A stretch of DNA of 34,840 bases, taken from Bacteroidaceae bacterium (GTDB lineage: Bacteria > Bacteroidota > Bacteroidia > Bacteroidales > Bacteroidaceae). The notes beneath the pieces are model-generated. The model saw only the letters and a program-made list of their open reading frames with translations. It was not told the origin of the DNA and made no database searches. Below are positions 1 through 9,600 of this stretch, piece after piece. The stretch covers positions 69,335-104,174 of the forward strand of contig JAGAQH010000021.1 in assembly GCA_017622815.1 (NCBI GenBank), read 5' to 3'. The translations under genes were made by a program, and so were the position numbers. Every line of letters starts with the position of its first letter. Within the stretch, counting starts at the first letter, position 1.

Positions 1-1392
1 GTCAGGACTCCAGGTGAAGTACTGGTCGCCGTCGGAATAGGAATATGTGTACTTGGCATCCATGGCGGTATGCATTTTACACGACTTGACATCTACAATA
101 CAGATGGCCTCCCTGTTCTGGAAGTATGCCACCTTCTTGCCATCGGGGCTGTATTGTGGCTGGAAACTGGTGGTAACGCCATCGGTAAGGCGACGTTCCT
201 TCAGTTCGGTGCAATAGGTCATAACGGCTTCCTTGTCGTTCACTATCTCCGACTCGTAGATGCTCCATATACCGCCACGCTCGCTATCGTAAACCACAGC
301 CCTGCCATCGGCACGGAAATCCACACAACGCTCGCGCTCGGGGGTGCAGGTTATCTGCTTTGTTGTGCTGAAGTCAATGGTGGTAACATACACGTCACCA
401 TTCAATATGAAGGCCACGTCCTTGCCCTTGGGAGATACGGCCACATGCGTGGCACCACGGGTGGTGAGGCTGCGTATCACCTTGTCAGTATCTATGTCAG
501 TATTTATCTTTACTGGCACACGTACTGGTTCCTTGCCAGGCACCAGGGTGTAGAGTTCGCCGTCGTAGGCAAAGGAGAGCAGCCCATTGGACGAGATACT
601 CAGATAGCGCACGGGGTTGCCCTTGAAACTGGTCAGTTGCCTGCTCACACCGCCCAGAGTGGAGTGGTACACGTTGAATGTACCGTCCTTCTCGCTCAGA
701 TAATAGTATCCCTTACCGTCGGGTGCCCATACGGGGTTGCGGTCCTCGCCGGCAAAGGTGGTCATGCGCTTGTACGCCCCACCCTCCTTCATGTATATGT
801 CGCGCGCAATGCTACTGGTATGGTGCTTGCGCCAGGGATCCTCGTAGCCCTTTACATTATTATATAATATACGTCCGTCCGATGCTATGCTCACATGATC
901 CATGGATATGGCCGAGAACAAGGTCTGTCGGCCACCAGTCTTGCTCACCTTGTACAGGCGTGTGAAGGTACCGCCGGGGAAGGTCAGTTCGCTCACCGTG
1001 GGATTGCCTGCACGGCGTATGAGCAAAGAATCGGCACCAAGCCATGCGGCAGGGTATTCGTTGAAGGAGTGTGTGGTCACGCGACGAGCCTGTCCGCCCT
1101 GTGCCGACACCACAAACACATCCATAGAACCCTCCCTGTTGCTTGCAAAGGCCAGTTCCTTGCCATCGGGGCTCCACAGAGGGTTGCCGTCATAACTGGT
1201 ATTCGTAGTCAGTTGCTTTGCCTCGCCACCCACAGAAGGCACCGTGTAGATGTTTCCCATATAAGAGAAGGCTATACTATTGCCGTCGGGTGAAATGACA
1301 CCGCCACGCATCCACAACGGATTCCCTGATTCGGCTCTTGCCAGCATACCTATCACGAGGCATGCAATAAGAGATAAGATTTTCTTGCTCAT
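1..1392 (-). CDS. Tricorn/S41-type secreted protease, N-terminal part (cut by window edge)
   Basis: The reading frame opens at an ATG at 1392 and stays open to base 1, giving 464 codons with the rest outside the window. Residues 1-21 form a signal peptide (MSKKILSLIACLVIG...ARA). The remainder is made of repeated beta-propeller blades of the TolB/WD40-like type: 'ISPDGNSIAFSY', 'WSPDGKELAFASNREG', 'WAPDGKGYYYLSEKDG', 'VSPKGKDVAFILNGDVYV', 'YSPDGKKVAYFQN'. In Bacteroidales this layout at the N-terminus of a long secreted protein usually belongs to tricorn-like S41 peptidases of about 1,000-1,100 residues, with PDZ and Ser-protease domains further on. Those catalytic parts are not visible here, so a plain TolB-like or S9 peptidase remains possible. 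It lies downstream of the four-helix-bundle gene on the same strand, separated by 67 bases containing decamer repeats. Confidence 0.75.
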   Translation of the reverse strand, partial: MSKKILSLIACLVIGMLARAESGNPLWMRGGVISPDGNSIAFSYMGNIYTVPSVGGEAKQLTTNTSYDGNPLWSPDGKELAFASNREGSMDVFVVSAQGGQARRVTTHSFNEYPAAWLGADSLLIRRAGNPTVSELTFPGGTFTRLYKVSKTGGRQTLFSAISMDHVSIASDGRILYNNVKGYEDPWRKHHTSSIARDIYMKEGGAYKRMTTFAGEDRNPVWAPDGKGYYYLSEKDGTFNVYHSTLGGVSRQLTSFKGNPVRYLSISSNGLLSFAYDGELYTLVPGKEPVRVPVKINTDIDTDKVIRSLTTRGATHVAVSPKGKDVAFILNGDVYVTTIDFSTTKQITCTPERERCVDFRADGRAVVYDSERGGIWSIYESEIVNDKEAVMTYCTELKERRLTDGVTTSFQPQYSPDGKKVAYFQNREAICIVDVKSCKMHTAMDAKYTYSYSDGDQYFTWSPD

Positions 1393-1440
1393 TGTATGTG
1401 TATTTTATGTAATGAAGTTCTTATCAAGAAGGTTCCCTCA

Positions 1441-1482
1441 TAGAGTGTCCTAGGTCTTCCTAGGATTTCCTAGCACCTCCTA
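1441..1482. repeat. Decamer CCTAGG tandem repeat, 3' side of four-helix-bundle gene
   Basis: About four units of period 10 on the plus strand: TAGAGTGTCC, TAGGTCTTCC, TAGGATTTCC, TAGCACCTCC, then decaying (TATTTCCTCT). The shared core is the palindrome CCTAGG. The array overlaps the end of the four-helix-bundle gene and supplies its last codons (Arg-Lys-Ser) and its TAG stop. It matches the array at 2161-2213 on the other side of the gene. Confidence 0.9.
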
Positions 1483-2128
1483 TTTCCTCTATCATTCTTG
1501 TCAGCCTTTCGTTCTCTGCACGAAGAAAACGGTTCTCTTCCTCTATACGCTTGATGTACTCGTCCTGCGACTTGCGGTAACCGGTACGGGCGGCATACAT
1601 CCGCTCTTTTATTCCGCCTTCGGTGACGAAGCGTTGTTCAAGTTTCTCCACATAGGCACACATCATCTTGTCCGTCTGGTGGCACAGGGTAAGCAACAGG
1701 TTGGCAAACTCCTCTGCATTCATTCTTTCCACTAAGGGAGCATAGTCCTCAAAATCGTTGTGCGAGTGGCAGAACTCCTTCAGACGCTCCTGTCTTGACT
1801 CCGTGGACGACCATAGGCACAGATGGCGCGTGTTAAGGAAATCCACATAATCCTCCCTAAGTTCCTGCAGACTTCCACGTGCCACGTTCAGCAGTTTTAT
1901 CTCCATCTCCGAACTGGTCATGCCGTCCTCGCTACCCTCTATGATGTTCTGCTTTCCCGACCGTGCCGCCTGCACCATCTGGTCCACCGTGCGGTCGCCA
2001 TGGGGAGGCAGGAAACGCCTGCAGAATTCCACCGTCAACTGAAAGATGGCATCGCTCTTGCGATAGAAGAACAGATTCTTCCACACAACAGCCTTCTTCA
2101 GCACCGTGCCCTTCGTATTATACTCCAT
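1460..2128 (-). CDS. Four-helix-bundle suffix-domain protein (S23/IVP-like family)
   Basis: This 222-residue soluble protein has no signal peptide. Residues about 15-115 match the four-helix-bundle family related to the proteins encoded in 23S rRNA intervening sequences and to Avd of diversity-generating retroelements. Recognisable segments are 'FYRKSDAIFQLTVEFCRRFL', 'DRTVDQMVQAARSGKQNIIE' and 'LNVARGSLQELREDYVDFL'. The C-terminal half carries the suffix extension seen in longer Bacteroidales members and ends in a predicted coiled coil (about 192-214, 'YIKRIEEENRFLRAENERL'). Its biochemical function is unknown; relatives bind nucleic acid or act as oligomeric accessory proteins. The gene sits alone between two direct-orientation decamer arrays, and its stop codon lies inside one of them, which suggests gene and repeats travel or evolve as a unit (inference). 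No reverse transcriptase is visible nearby. Confidence 0.85.
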   Translation of the reverse strand: MEYNTKGTVLKKAVVWKNLFFYRKSDAIFQLTVEFCRRFLPPHGDRTVDQMVQAARSGKQNIIEGSEDGMTSSEMEIKLLNVARGSLQELREDYVDFLNTRHLCLWSSTESRQERLKEFCHSHNDFEDYAPLVERMNAEEFANLLLTLCHQTDKMMCAYVEKLEQRFVTEGGIKERMYAARTGYRKSQDEYIKRIEEENRFLRAENERLTRMIEEIGGARKS

Positions 2129-2160
2129 GGCCTTTCTTTTCTTTGTAAGGGTTATTTTTT

Positions 2161-2213
2161 AGGGCTCCTAGGTTGTCCTAGGATTTCCTAGGGTTTCCTA
2201 GGTCTTCCTTTAT
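2161..2213. repeat. Decamer CCTAGG tandem repeat, 5' side of four-helix-bundle gene
   Basis: Five units of period 10 on the plus strand: AGGGCTCCTA, GGTTGTCCTA, GGATTTCCTA, GGGTTTCCTA, GGTCTTCCTT. Four contain CCTAGG. Consensus in gene orientation is TAGGAAAnCC. It lies 32 bases upstream of the four-helix-bundle ATG and 17 bases beyond the end of the beta-galactosidase gene. The same consensus and orientation occur at 1441-1482. Confidence 0.9.
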
Positions 2214-2230
2214 TCACCTTGCCTCTGCTC

Positions 2231-5200
2231 TCACTTAATCACAACCTTTTTGCCACCTATGATATAGATGCCCTGGGGGAGGGAGGTGGGAGAAGCGGTG
2301 TTGCCTACGAGTTGGCCGCGGGTGTTGAAGATGGGCATGGGGCTGTTCTCTGCAGACGGGGGTGTGCAGGGAATGTCGATGATGCCTGTCTCCACATCAT
2401 TCACGTATGAGAAGCGGAGTTTGTAGCCATAGATTCCGCTGGTTGGAAGTTTGTACTTGTCCAGCACGCCTGCACCGCAGGAACCGTTACCGATACCAAG
2501 TTGGGCATAGTCGAAGTTGGCATAAACCTTGTCGGAGGCATCCATATTCCACTGATGCAGATACTGGTGCTTGTACTCGTCGGTATAGTTGTCCACGGTA
2601 AGGTTCACCTGACCTTCTGTCTCCACACGGATACCCTTGCCCTCTTCGTTGAAGAATGTAATCCAGCGGAGGTCCTGGCGGTCGCCAGAGGTCTGGGGGC
2701 GGACATAGTCTACGTGGAAACCGCTTACGGGCAGTTCGTATATGCCAAGGTCGGAACCCTGCTTGCGGTCGATGGTGTTGTCCAGAGGTCCGCGGGCATA
2801 GTACTGGGTAAGGGACAAATCAGAATCCAACTCCATGAGCATGCCTATACGGCGGAGGTTGGTGCCCCTGACGGTATAAGAGGCGTCAAGGTCTACAGAA
2901 CCATCGCGATTTACGGTATAGATGAACTTGTAGTTGCACAGGGTGCCGGTGGCATCCTCGGTAATAGTTACGGTAGAGCCGTCAGCGCTTGCACTGACAC
3001 TGAACGACCTGTTATTTATACCGTTGCTTGTGCTATAGTATGGATCTGTTCCGTAGGGAGCATCGTTTTCTATCCAACGGTAATTGCTATAGGCAGGTGC
3101 CGTGGATGCATCCGCAGCATCGGGGATGACGCTGATGCCGCCCTGCTTCCACGAGGTAATGCCCTTGGAGGTGTCTACCGTCATGCTGATGTCCTGTCCC
3201 TCTATGGTATAGACGGAACCGCTGTTTGTAAGTGTGAGGGGTGTACCTGCGGTATTGTCGGGAGCAGACAGGGGAGTGCGCCCGGTCAATGCACATTGCG
3301 TGCTTGCTATGGCATATCCCTTTTCCGCCCATGAAGTTGGCTCTGCCAGGCATACGGAGAGGTTGAGGAGATATTCGCCCTCCTCGGATACGGAACCATA
3401 AGGTATGGCAATGTCCTCTGACTCGCCTGAGGGTATTGAAGGAAGGACAATAGAACCGTCGGCCACATCCCTACCGTTAAGCAGGAGTTTCCATTCCAGA
3501 GTCATTCCCTCCAGATTGATGCTTTCGTACTTGTTGGTAACAGTTACGGTACCGTTTGTCTGGTCAACATCAGAGAACTTTATATGCTGGTATATACGTC
3601 TTACCTCTGCCAGTTTGCCGGTGGGCTGGCGGTCGGCGGTGATTATACCGTTGTTCACGAAGTTGCCCTGATGCGGTGCTTCGGGATAGTCGTTGCCGTT
3701 GCGATACTTGTTGAAGCCGTTAACTTTCAGTTCGCCGTCCTTTATGTCCTGTGGGTCAACGATTGCCTGGTCTACCCAGTCCCAAATGCAACCGCCCATA
3801 CCGTTCTTGCTGTTCTCCATCACCTCCCAGTATTCCATCAGGTTGCCCACGGAATGACCCATGGCATGGGCATATTCGCACATGAAATAGGGTTTGCCCA
3901 CATAGTCCACATAGGACTGGACAGTGGGTACGTCCCTATACATGACACTATAGATGTCCGTGGGGGAAGTTCCGGCACGAGTGGCACCCTCGTAATGTAT
4001 GGGACGAGGATCAAGCGCACGTGCTGCATCGTAGGCATAGTTGAAGTTCTGTCCGCCGTCGCTCTCGTTGCCAAGACTCCATGACACTATGCTGGAGTGG
4101 TTTCTGTCGCGCAGGACCATACGTGTGACACGGTCCACTATGGGAGCACGCCATGTGGGAGAGGTGTGTATGCGTCCACCGTCTGTCCAGTTCTTGTGGA
4201 ACTCCACATCGGCCTCGTCCATGTGATACATGCCAATGTAGTCCATCATGGCATTCATCTTTGGGCTGCGGGGATAGTGGCTTGAACGGAGTATGTTTAC
4301 ATTTGCCTGCTTCATCAGCACAAGATCCTTCCACATGGTCTCTATGCCGACGGTACGTCCCGTAATGGGATGGGTATCCTGGGCATTCACACCCTTCATG
4401 AGCACACGCTTGCCATTGACAAGGAACTGGCTGTTCTTGATGGTAGCCGTGCAGAATCCATATTTTGTGGCATGCACGCTTTCCTCATTGCCATCGGCAT
4501 CCTTCTGTACAACCTCCACGGTATAGAGTGTGGGAGAATCGCTTGTCCATGGCTTCAGATCGCTGAGACCCTCGAACACCACGTCAAGAGTTTTTGAAAC
4601 CTCTGTATTTGTGAAATCTGCACTGCCTGTCTGTGTCAGGAGAACATTGCCGTCGGGTGAAATGAGGCGCACTTCATACTGCTTGCTTACGGTAAGGCTG
4701 TCCCTGTTGTCCAGGGCAAGTTTAACACTCATATTGCCTGACGTGGCATCATCGGAAAGACTGCTTGATATGTAATGGTCCCTTACGAATACCTTTGGTA
4801 CTGCCATCAGATAGACATCGCGGTGGATACCGCTCATGTGCCACATGTCCTGGCCTTCAAGGTATGAACCGTCTGTCCAACGGATTACACGGACGGAAAG
4901 GTTGTTGTCGCCCGTACGTACATGTTTGCTGATGTCGAACTCGGCATCCATGTTTCCTCCCTCGGTATAACCAACATAGTTTCCGTTCACCCATACATAG
5001 GCGGCAGAGTATATGCCATCGAAGTGCAGAAGTATGCGCTCCTTGTCCCAACCCTCGGGCAAGGTGAAGTCCCTGCGGTAACTGCCCACGCTGTTCTTCA
5101 TGCCATTCTTCATGGCTATGTACGGAGGATTGTCGGCAAAGGCATAATCCACATTTATATAATAAGGTGTACCATAGCCTTGCATCTCCAGACATCCGGG

Positions 5201-6490
5201 TACCGTTATGTCATCCCATGCAGAAGCATTCACATCATTGCCATAGAACTCCTCCTGAGGCATTGTGTACTCGTCGTCAAGAGTATTCCATATCAGTTTC
5301 CATGTTCCGTTCAGGCTCATCCAACGGTTGCTTTGAGTGGGATCAAGCCATGCCTTCTGATAATGGGCATCGGCACGCATGGCATCTGTACTCTGGTAGG
5401 GGATGTATGTGGCATGTCCCTTTTCCTTGTTCTGCTCGAACACCTTTTCATCCTGCCAGAAGATACCTTGCGGAAGATTGGCATTGTTTACCTTAGTGAA
5501 GGTGAAATGGGTGTCGGTGCTTCCGCTCTCCTTGGTAAAATACAACTCCTTGTCGGCACTCACCGCCAGATAATAGTATTCAAAGGATGGAGACCACTTG
5601 CTGCCTATGTTCTTGCCCACTTTGAGTTGGTATGCGTTCTCCACATCCTCAACCTCCAGTATCTCGAACATCTGGTTCCAGTTGGCGTTTTTCTCATCAT
5701 AACTCTGACTCCACTGAAGAGGCTTTCCAGAACTCTCCATGGCTGCGTCTATGCACTTGCCACAACTTTCGTTGAGCAACTGATACCAGGTAGTGCTTCC
5801 ACTCTGGTACATGGGTATGCTGAGTTTCCACATCTGGCCGTATGCCTTTTCGTCGGCTTCTTCAACTATTATAAGCGCATCGTTATCGTTACTGCCTCCG
5901 TTGGACAGAACAAGGTTGGTGCTCAGGCTTCGGATCATGTATGTGAAATATGGCAAAGGAATGTAATTGTCCTCTGCACTGACAATCTCCTTTAACTCAA
6001 AGTAGGTGCTGGTATTGGTAAGATCGTTCATCATCCAGAGTTCACCGTTTTCGTATTCTGTCAATACCTTGCCAGGGTCTCCGGCACAAAGTAACTGTAT
6101 GGCAGAACCTGCTATGCCAGGGGAGTGGATATTGAACACCTGGTTCTGATTGTTGAGGTTTGGTTTCCAGTGAAGCAGTTTGCCTGGATTCTTACTCTCC
6201 AGTGCCATGTCTATGGCCAACTTGGAACCAATGTTGTAGAGTCCGTACGTACCCTCTGTTCCATCGCTGATAAGTGCCCACATCTGGCTCTTGTCGTTCT
6301 CGTCCATACTTCCCATCACGATAGGAGCATCGGGATTATAATTGCCATTGTTGGTAATGGCCTTACCTGTATTTGTGGATACAATACGGTACACACTGCC
6401 AACCGTCTGCGCATGTATACCCAAGGCAAATGTGCATGCCATTAAGGCAATGTACAGACGTCTGCCTGTTGATTTTCTCTTTTCATTCAT
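2231..6490 (-). CDS. Secreted GH2 beta-galactosidase, multidomain
   Basis: Hydrolyses terminal beta-galactosides outside the cytoplasm. The frame can start at a TTG at 6502, but the ATG at 6490 is preferred and gives 1,419 residues; numbering follows it. A signal peptide (about 1-27, ending 'ALGIHAQ') is followed by two ricin-like/jelly-roll segments (about 30-335) with 'MWALISDG' and 'MWKLSIP' repeats. The LacZ core follows: sugar-binding domain ('SLNGTWKLIWN', 'GSYRRDFTLPEGWDKERILL', 'WVNGNYVGYTEGG'), Ig-like domain, and TIM barrel with acid/base Glu809 in 'SLGNESDGG' and nucleophile Glu872 in 'FMCEYAHAMGHS'. The C-terminal third is the beta-galactosidase small-chain domain ('YYARGPLDNTIDR'). 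The last about 45 residues ('FNTRGQLVGN...LPQGIYIIGGKKVVIK') look like a type IX secretion sorting tail. It is 113 bases downstream of the GH84 gene on the same strand and probably co-expressed. LacZ is normally about 1,020 residues, so the N-terminal extension accounts for the excess. Confidence 0.93.
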   Translation of the reverse strand: MNEKRKSTGRRLYIALMACTFALGIHAQTVGSVYRIVSTNTGKAITNNGNYNPDAPIVMGSMDENDKSQMWALISDGTEGTYGLYNIGSKLAIDMALESKNPGKLLHWKPNLNNQNQVFNIHSPGIAGSAIQLLCAGDPGKVLTEYENGELWMMNDLTNTSTYFELKEIVSAEDNYIPLPYFTYMIRSLSTNLVLSNGGSNDNDALIIVEEADEKAYGQMWKLSIPMYQSGSTTWYQLLNESCGKCIDAAMESSGKPLQWSQSYDEKNANWNQMFEILEVEDVENAYQLKVGKNIGSKWSPSFEYYYLAVSADKELYFTKESGSTDTHFTFTKVNNANLPQGIFWQDEKVFEQNKEKGHATYIPYQSTDAMRADAHYQKAWLDPTQSNRWMSLNGTWKLIWNTLDDEYTMPQEEFYGNDVNASAWDDITVPGCLEMQGYGTPYYINVDYAFADNPPYIAMKNGMKNSVGSYRRDFTLPEGWDKERILLHFDGIYSAAYVWVNGNYVGYTEGGNMDAEFDISKHVRTGDNNLSVRVIRWTDGSYLEGQDMWHMSGIHRDVYLMAVPKVFVRDHYISSSLSDDATSGNMSVKLALDNRDSLTVSKQYEVRLISPDGNVLLTQTGSADFTNTEVSKTLDVVFEGLSDLKPWTSDSPTLYTVEVVQKDADGNEESVHATKYGFCTATIKNSQFLVNGKRVLMKGVNAQDTHPITGRTVGIETMWKDLVLMKQANVNILRSSHYPRSPKMNAMMDYIGMYHMDEADVEFHKNWTDGGRIHTSPTWRAPIVDRVTRMVLRDRNHSSIVSWSLGNESDGGQNFNYAYDAARALDPRPIHYEGATRAGTSPTDIYSVMYRDVPTVQSYVDYVGKPYFMCEYAHAMGHSVGNLMEYWEVMENSKNGMGGCIWDWVDQAIVDPQDIKDGELKVNGFNKYRNGNDYPEAPHQGNFVNNGIITADRQPTGKLAEVRRIYQHIKFSDVDQTNGTVTVTNKYESINLEGMTLEWKLLLNGRDVADGSIVLPSIPSGESEDIAIPYGSVSEEGEYLLNLSVCLAEPTSWAEKGYAIASTQCALTGRTPLSAPDNTAGTPLTLTNSGSVYTIEGQDISMTVDTSKGITSWKQGGISVIPDAADASTAPAYSNYRWIENDAPYGTDPYYSTSNGINNRSFSVSASADGSTVTITEDATGTLCNYKFIYTVNRDGSVDLDASYTVRGTNLRRIGMLMELDSDLSLTQYYARGPLDNTIDRKQGSDLGIYELPVSGFHVDYVRPQTSGDRQDLRWITFFNEEGKGIRVETEGQVNLTVDNYTDEYKHQYLHQWNMDASDKVYANFDYAQLGIGNGSCGAGVLDKYKLPTSGIYGYKLRFSYVNDVETGIIDIPCTPPSAENSPMPIFNTRGQLVGNTASPTSLPQGIYIIGGKKVVIK

Positions 6491-6603
6491 AATATCAGTC
6501 AAGTTTTGGTGTTTATACTAATTAGTTTTACTCAAGTTGATTTATATTGTAATTGCCGGAATGACCTTATCAATGACATTATAAGTGCATACAGACCTCC
6601 AAC

Positions 6604-9600
6604 CTATTTGAATATTTGCTTCTTGCCGTCCACTATATATACACCTTTTACGGGTGTCGCAACACGACGTCCGCTCAGGTCATAGATGACATTATCTGTG
6701 GTCTTGTTAGCACCGGAAATATCATATATGCCAGACGGTATTATGCCAAATACCTTGTACATGAAATCATTGTATGCCTTCTGTAATTCCTCATAATCCT
6801 TATCTGTTGCCTCTGAGGGTAATGGCAACATGGCTTTCATCAAAGCCTGAGCCTCGGATTCGGCATTTTTGATAATGTAGTACTTCTGGACGTCGTATAT
6901 CTGCATTTCACCAATGTGGAAGAAACCTGCGCTTCCACCATTAAGACTTCCGGATGTCTTTTTCTCAAGCAGGCGGATAGACGAATATGCCTTAGGCAAA
7001 GTGAATGAGGCTATAACCGTTTCGTATTGGCTGGTATACGGCAGAGTCAAGTTGGCTACCATTTCGGTTTCCGCCGAAGTACCGCTACCGCTCACTACTC
7101 CCAATATCTGTGCTTCGATAAGATGATGACCATCGGTGTCGCTTCTGCGGCCGTAGTGCATAATTACGTCACCAATTGTTCCTTCGGGCAGTGCAATTTC
7201 AAGATAGTGGACACCATCCTGAACGCTTCCAGTACTCCATGCAGAGTGCCAGAATGTATTCTGTTTACCGTCTAAAAGATTGTTAAGCGAACCTTCATTA
7301 GGTTCGGTGTAGGGAGAAGAAAACTGACTATTACTGGTAATGAGTTTATTGCCTTGACCACAGGAATCCAACGCATGTTGTGCCTTTGATTTCAGTAAAG
7401 CAAAGGCTTTTGCAAGTTCACTTTCCTCTTCTGGCAATGTGGAAGCATTTGTATCATATTTAGGTGTTATCTCAAATATGGCAGGAACTTCGGAACCCTG
7501 CCATTCCATACGAATAGCCGAAGCCTTGGGATATGCGGAAAGGTCTATGTACTGACATGGCTCGCCGAGAGTTCCGACACTGGTCCAGCGTTCTCCGTCT
7601 TCAGTGACGCTTATGGTTGTCTGTACGGAAGATAATATACTATATAAGGTAACACCCTGTACATTGAAATGTCTATTGAAGAAGTATGTTATCGGACTTG
7701 TTGCAGTGGCAGGTATCCCTGTCTGTGCATTGTCGTCGGTAAGTTCATCCACCTCCTTGTTTTCTGCATCCATACATTCTGACAACGTACTGTTCTGTTC
7801 GTGTTGTCTGTTTACCTCTATCTCGTACAAGCGCATCCAATTACTGGTGTTGGCAGTAAAAAGTCTAAGGCGTATATATCGTGCTGAAATTCCTGCTCCG
7901 TCAAAATCACAATAGACCATCTCATCGCTGTAGGTAACGTTCTGTTCAAGGTCAATATTCCAGTTGTATGTGTCTGTGCCCATGACTTTGAGGTTTGCCC
8001 ATTTGCTTCCATTTGCCGAATATTGTATTCTGGCCACGTTGGGATAGTCCCCGTTTACTGTACCCATGCAGAGTCTTACATCGTGCAGTATAGTTTCCGT
8101 ACCCAAGTCCAGAGTGTACGTATCGCCTGTCTGCTGGTTACGGTTCAGACAAGTGTATGTGTCGTATTTGCCGTCTACCATAAATGCTGCGGTGTGCCCG
8201 TCGTAGATATTGCCCTCTGGAAGAGTCACACTTTGGGCTTTGGCTTGGACGGCGATATTAAATGAGAATATATCCTCCGAAAGGGTAAACTCCTTTATTC
8301 CCTTGTCTGTATCGTTCAGGAATATGAAGTATGCTACGTGCTCCTGAGGCAATTCTGATGTGGATGCCAACTTTTTCCATTCCTTGCCGTTAGTGCTGTA
8401 TCTGGCATATGGAAGGAGTTCTTCAGTAATATTTATTTTGTCCAGGAGAATAGGCTCACTAAGTCGCACACCTACGTACTTGTTGACGTCAAGATTGCTT
8501 GTAGGCAAGGTCAAAAATATTTTACCTCCACTAATGGTTAGAGTTGGGTTAAGCAGTGGAGAATTGCTAACCACTGTTGGTGCGCTTATATCTGTTGGGT
8601 CGCTGAAATATGTATCAATGCTTCTTTCTTTCAGGTATGAAATGAAGGGATACAGGTAGAGTCTTGATAACTGAGCCTGACGACTACTTACACTGATGCT
8701 GTTGCCCATACCCTCTAACGCATATGCGGTGTAAAGGGTGCTGTTGTCCAAAGATATAAGACTATCGCTCACTTCCTTAACGCTCAGCCAGTTCTGTACA
8801 TGTCCATCCTCTTGATTGTCCAAAATGCCAAGCATCTTTTCTATGACGATGGAATATGTGTGCAGAGTATGTAGCCAGGGAGCAATGTCGGCGTACAAAA
8901 GGCGGTCGCTATGGATTTCAGAGTCCTTCAGGGTAATCACCTTCTCGCAATCGGTCCTTATCTTCTGTATTACGGCAATGAGGTCCGAAGAGTTGGGGAG
9001 ACCGCTTTCCAAAGAGTTCTTGTAATTATTTATCAGTGTCTGCATGCTCTGTGGTTCGTTCCAGCGCAGATAGTAGGTAATGTCGTGATATGCCTGACGT
9101 ACATCCTCATTCTTGATGATGGTCTTGAAACTGGCTTCCCAACTTTCCTGATTCTTGAAGCCGGAATTGTTCCATGCATAGTCAGCAATAGAGAACAGCG
9201 ATGTCTTAGATACCTGTCCCTGTTGCATGGGATTGGCTACTATACCCTGGCAGTTGTTCAACTTTGATGGAAGGCGTTCGCCACTGCCCACGGCAGGCAT
9301 ATCCGCGAAGTTGCCATACATGTCCATGGGGTAAATCTGTGCATCTGCATTGTCGTTACAGGGATAGTTCCACCACCATGACATGGCTCTGCCAAATTCG
9401 TTCATTATGGTTATAGTATGGTCATTATTAGGAACTGACCATACACCCTGACCAGTGGAATAAACCGTAATATAAGAGGGAATCTTGCCAAGAGCTGTCA
9501 TGAAACGCTGGCGCTGGTCAACACTATTGGCAAAACTATTACAATAAATCTGCGGAACGAAGTGAAGAGGACGCACGGTATCCTCCGGTGCAGAACTTTC

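Noticed and set aside
70-867. 265-codon plus-strand frame opposite the protease gene
   Set aside because: The minus strand encodes clear beta-propeller repeats over the same bases with a signal peptide; the plus-strand product is a shadow.
1460-2128. Accessory protein (Avd) of a diversity-generating retroelement
   Set aside because: No reverse transcriptase, template repeat or variable repeat pair with A-directed changes was found in the window, and the C-terminal coiled coil is absent from typical Avd proteins.
2501-3334. 277-codon plus-strand frame opposite the GH2 gene
   Set aside because: It lies within the LacZ small-chain domain region and has no domain of its own.
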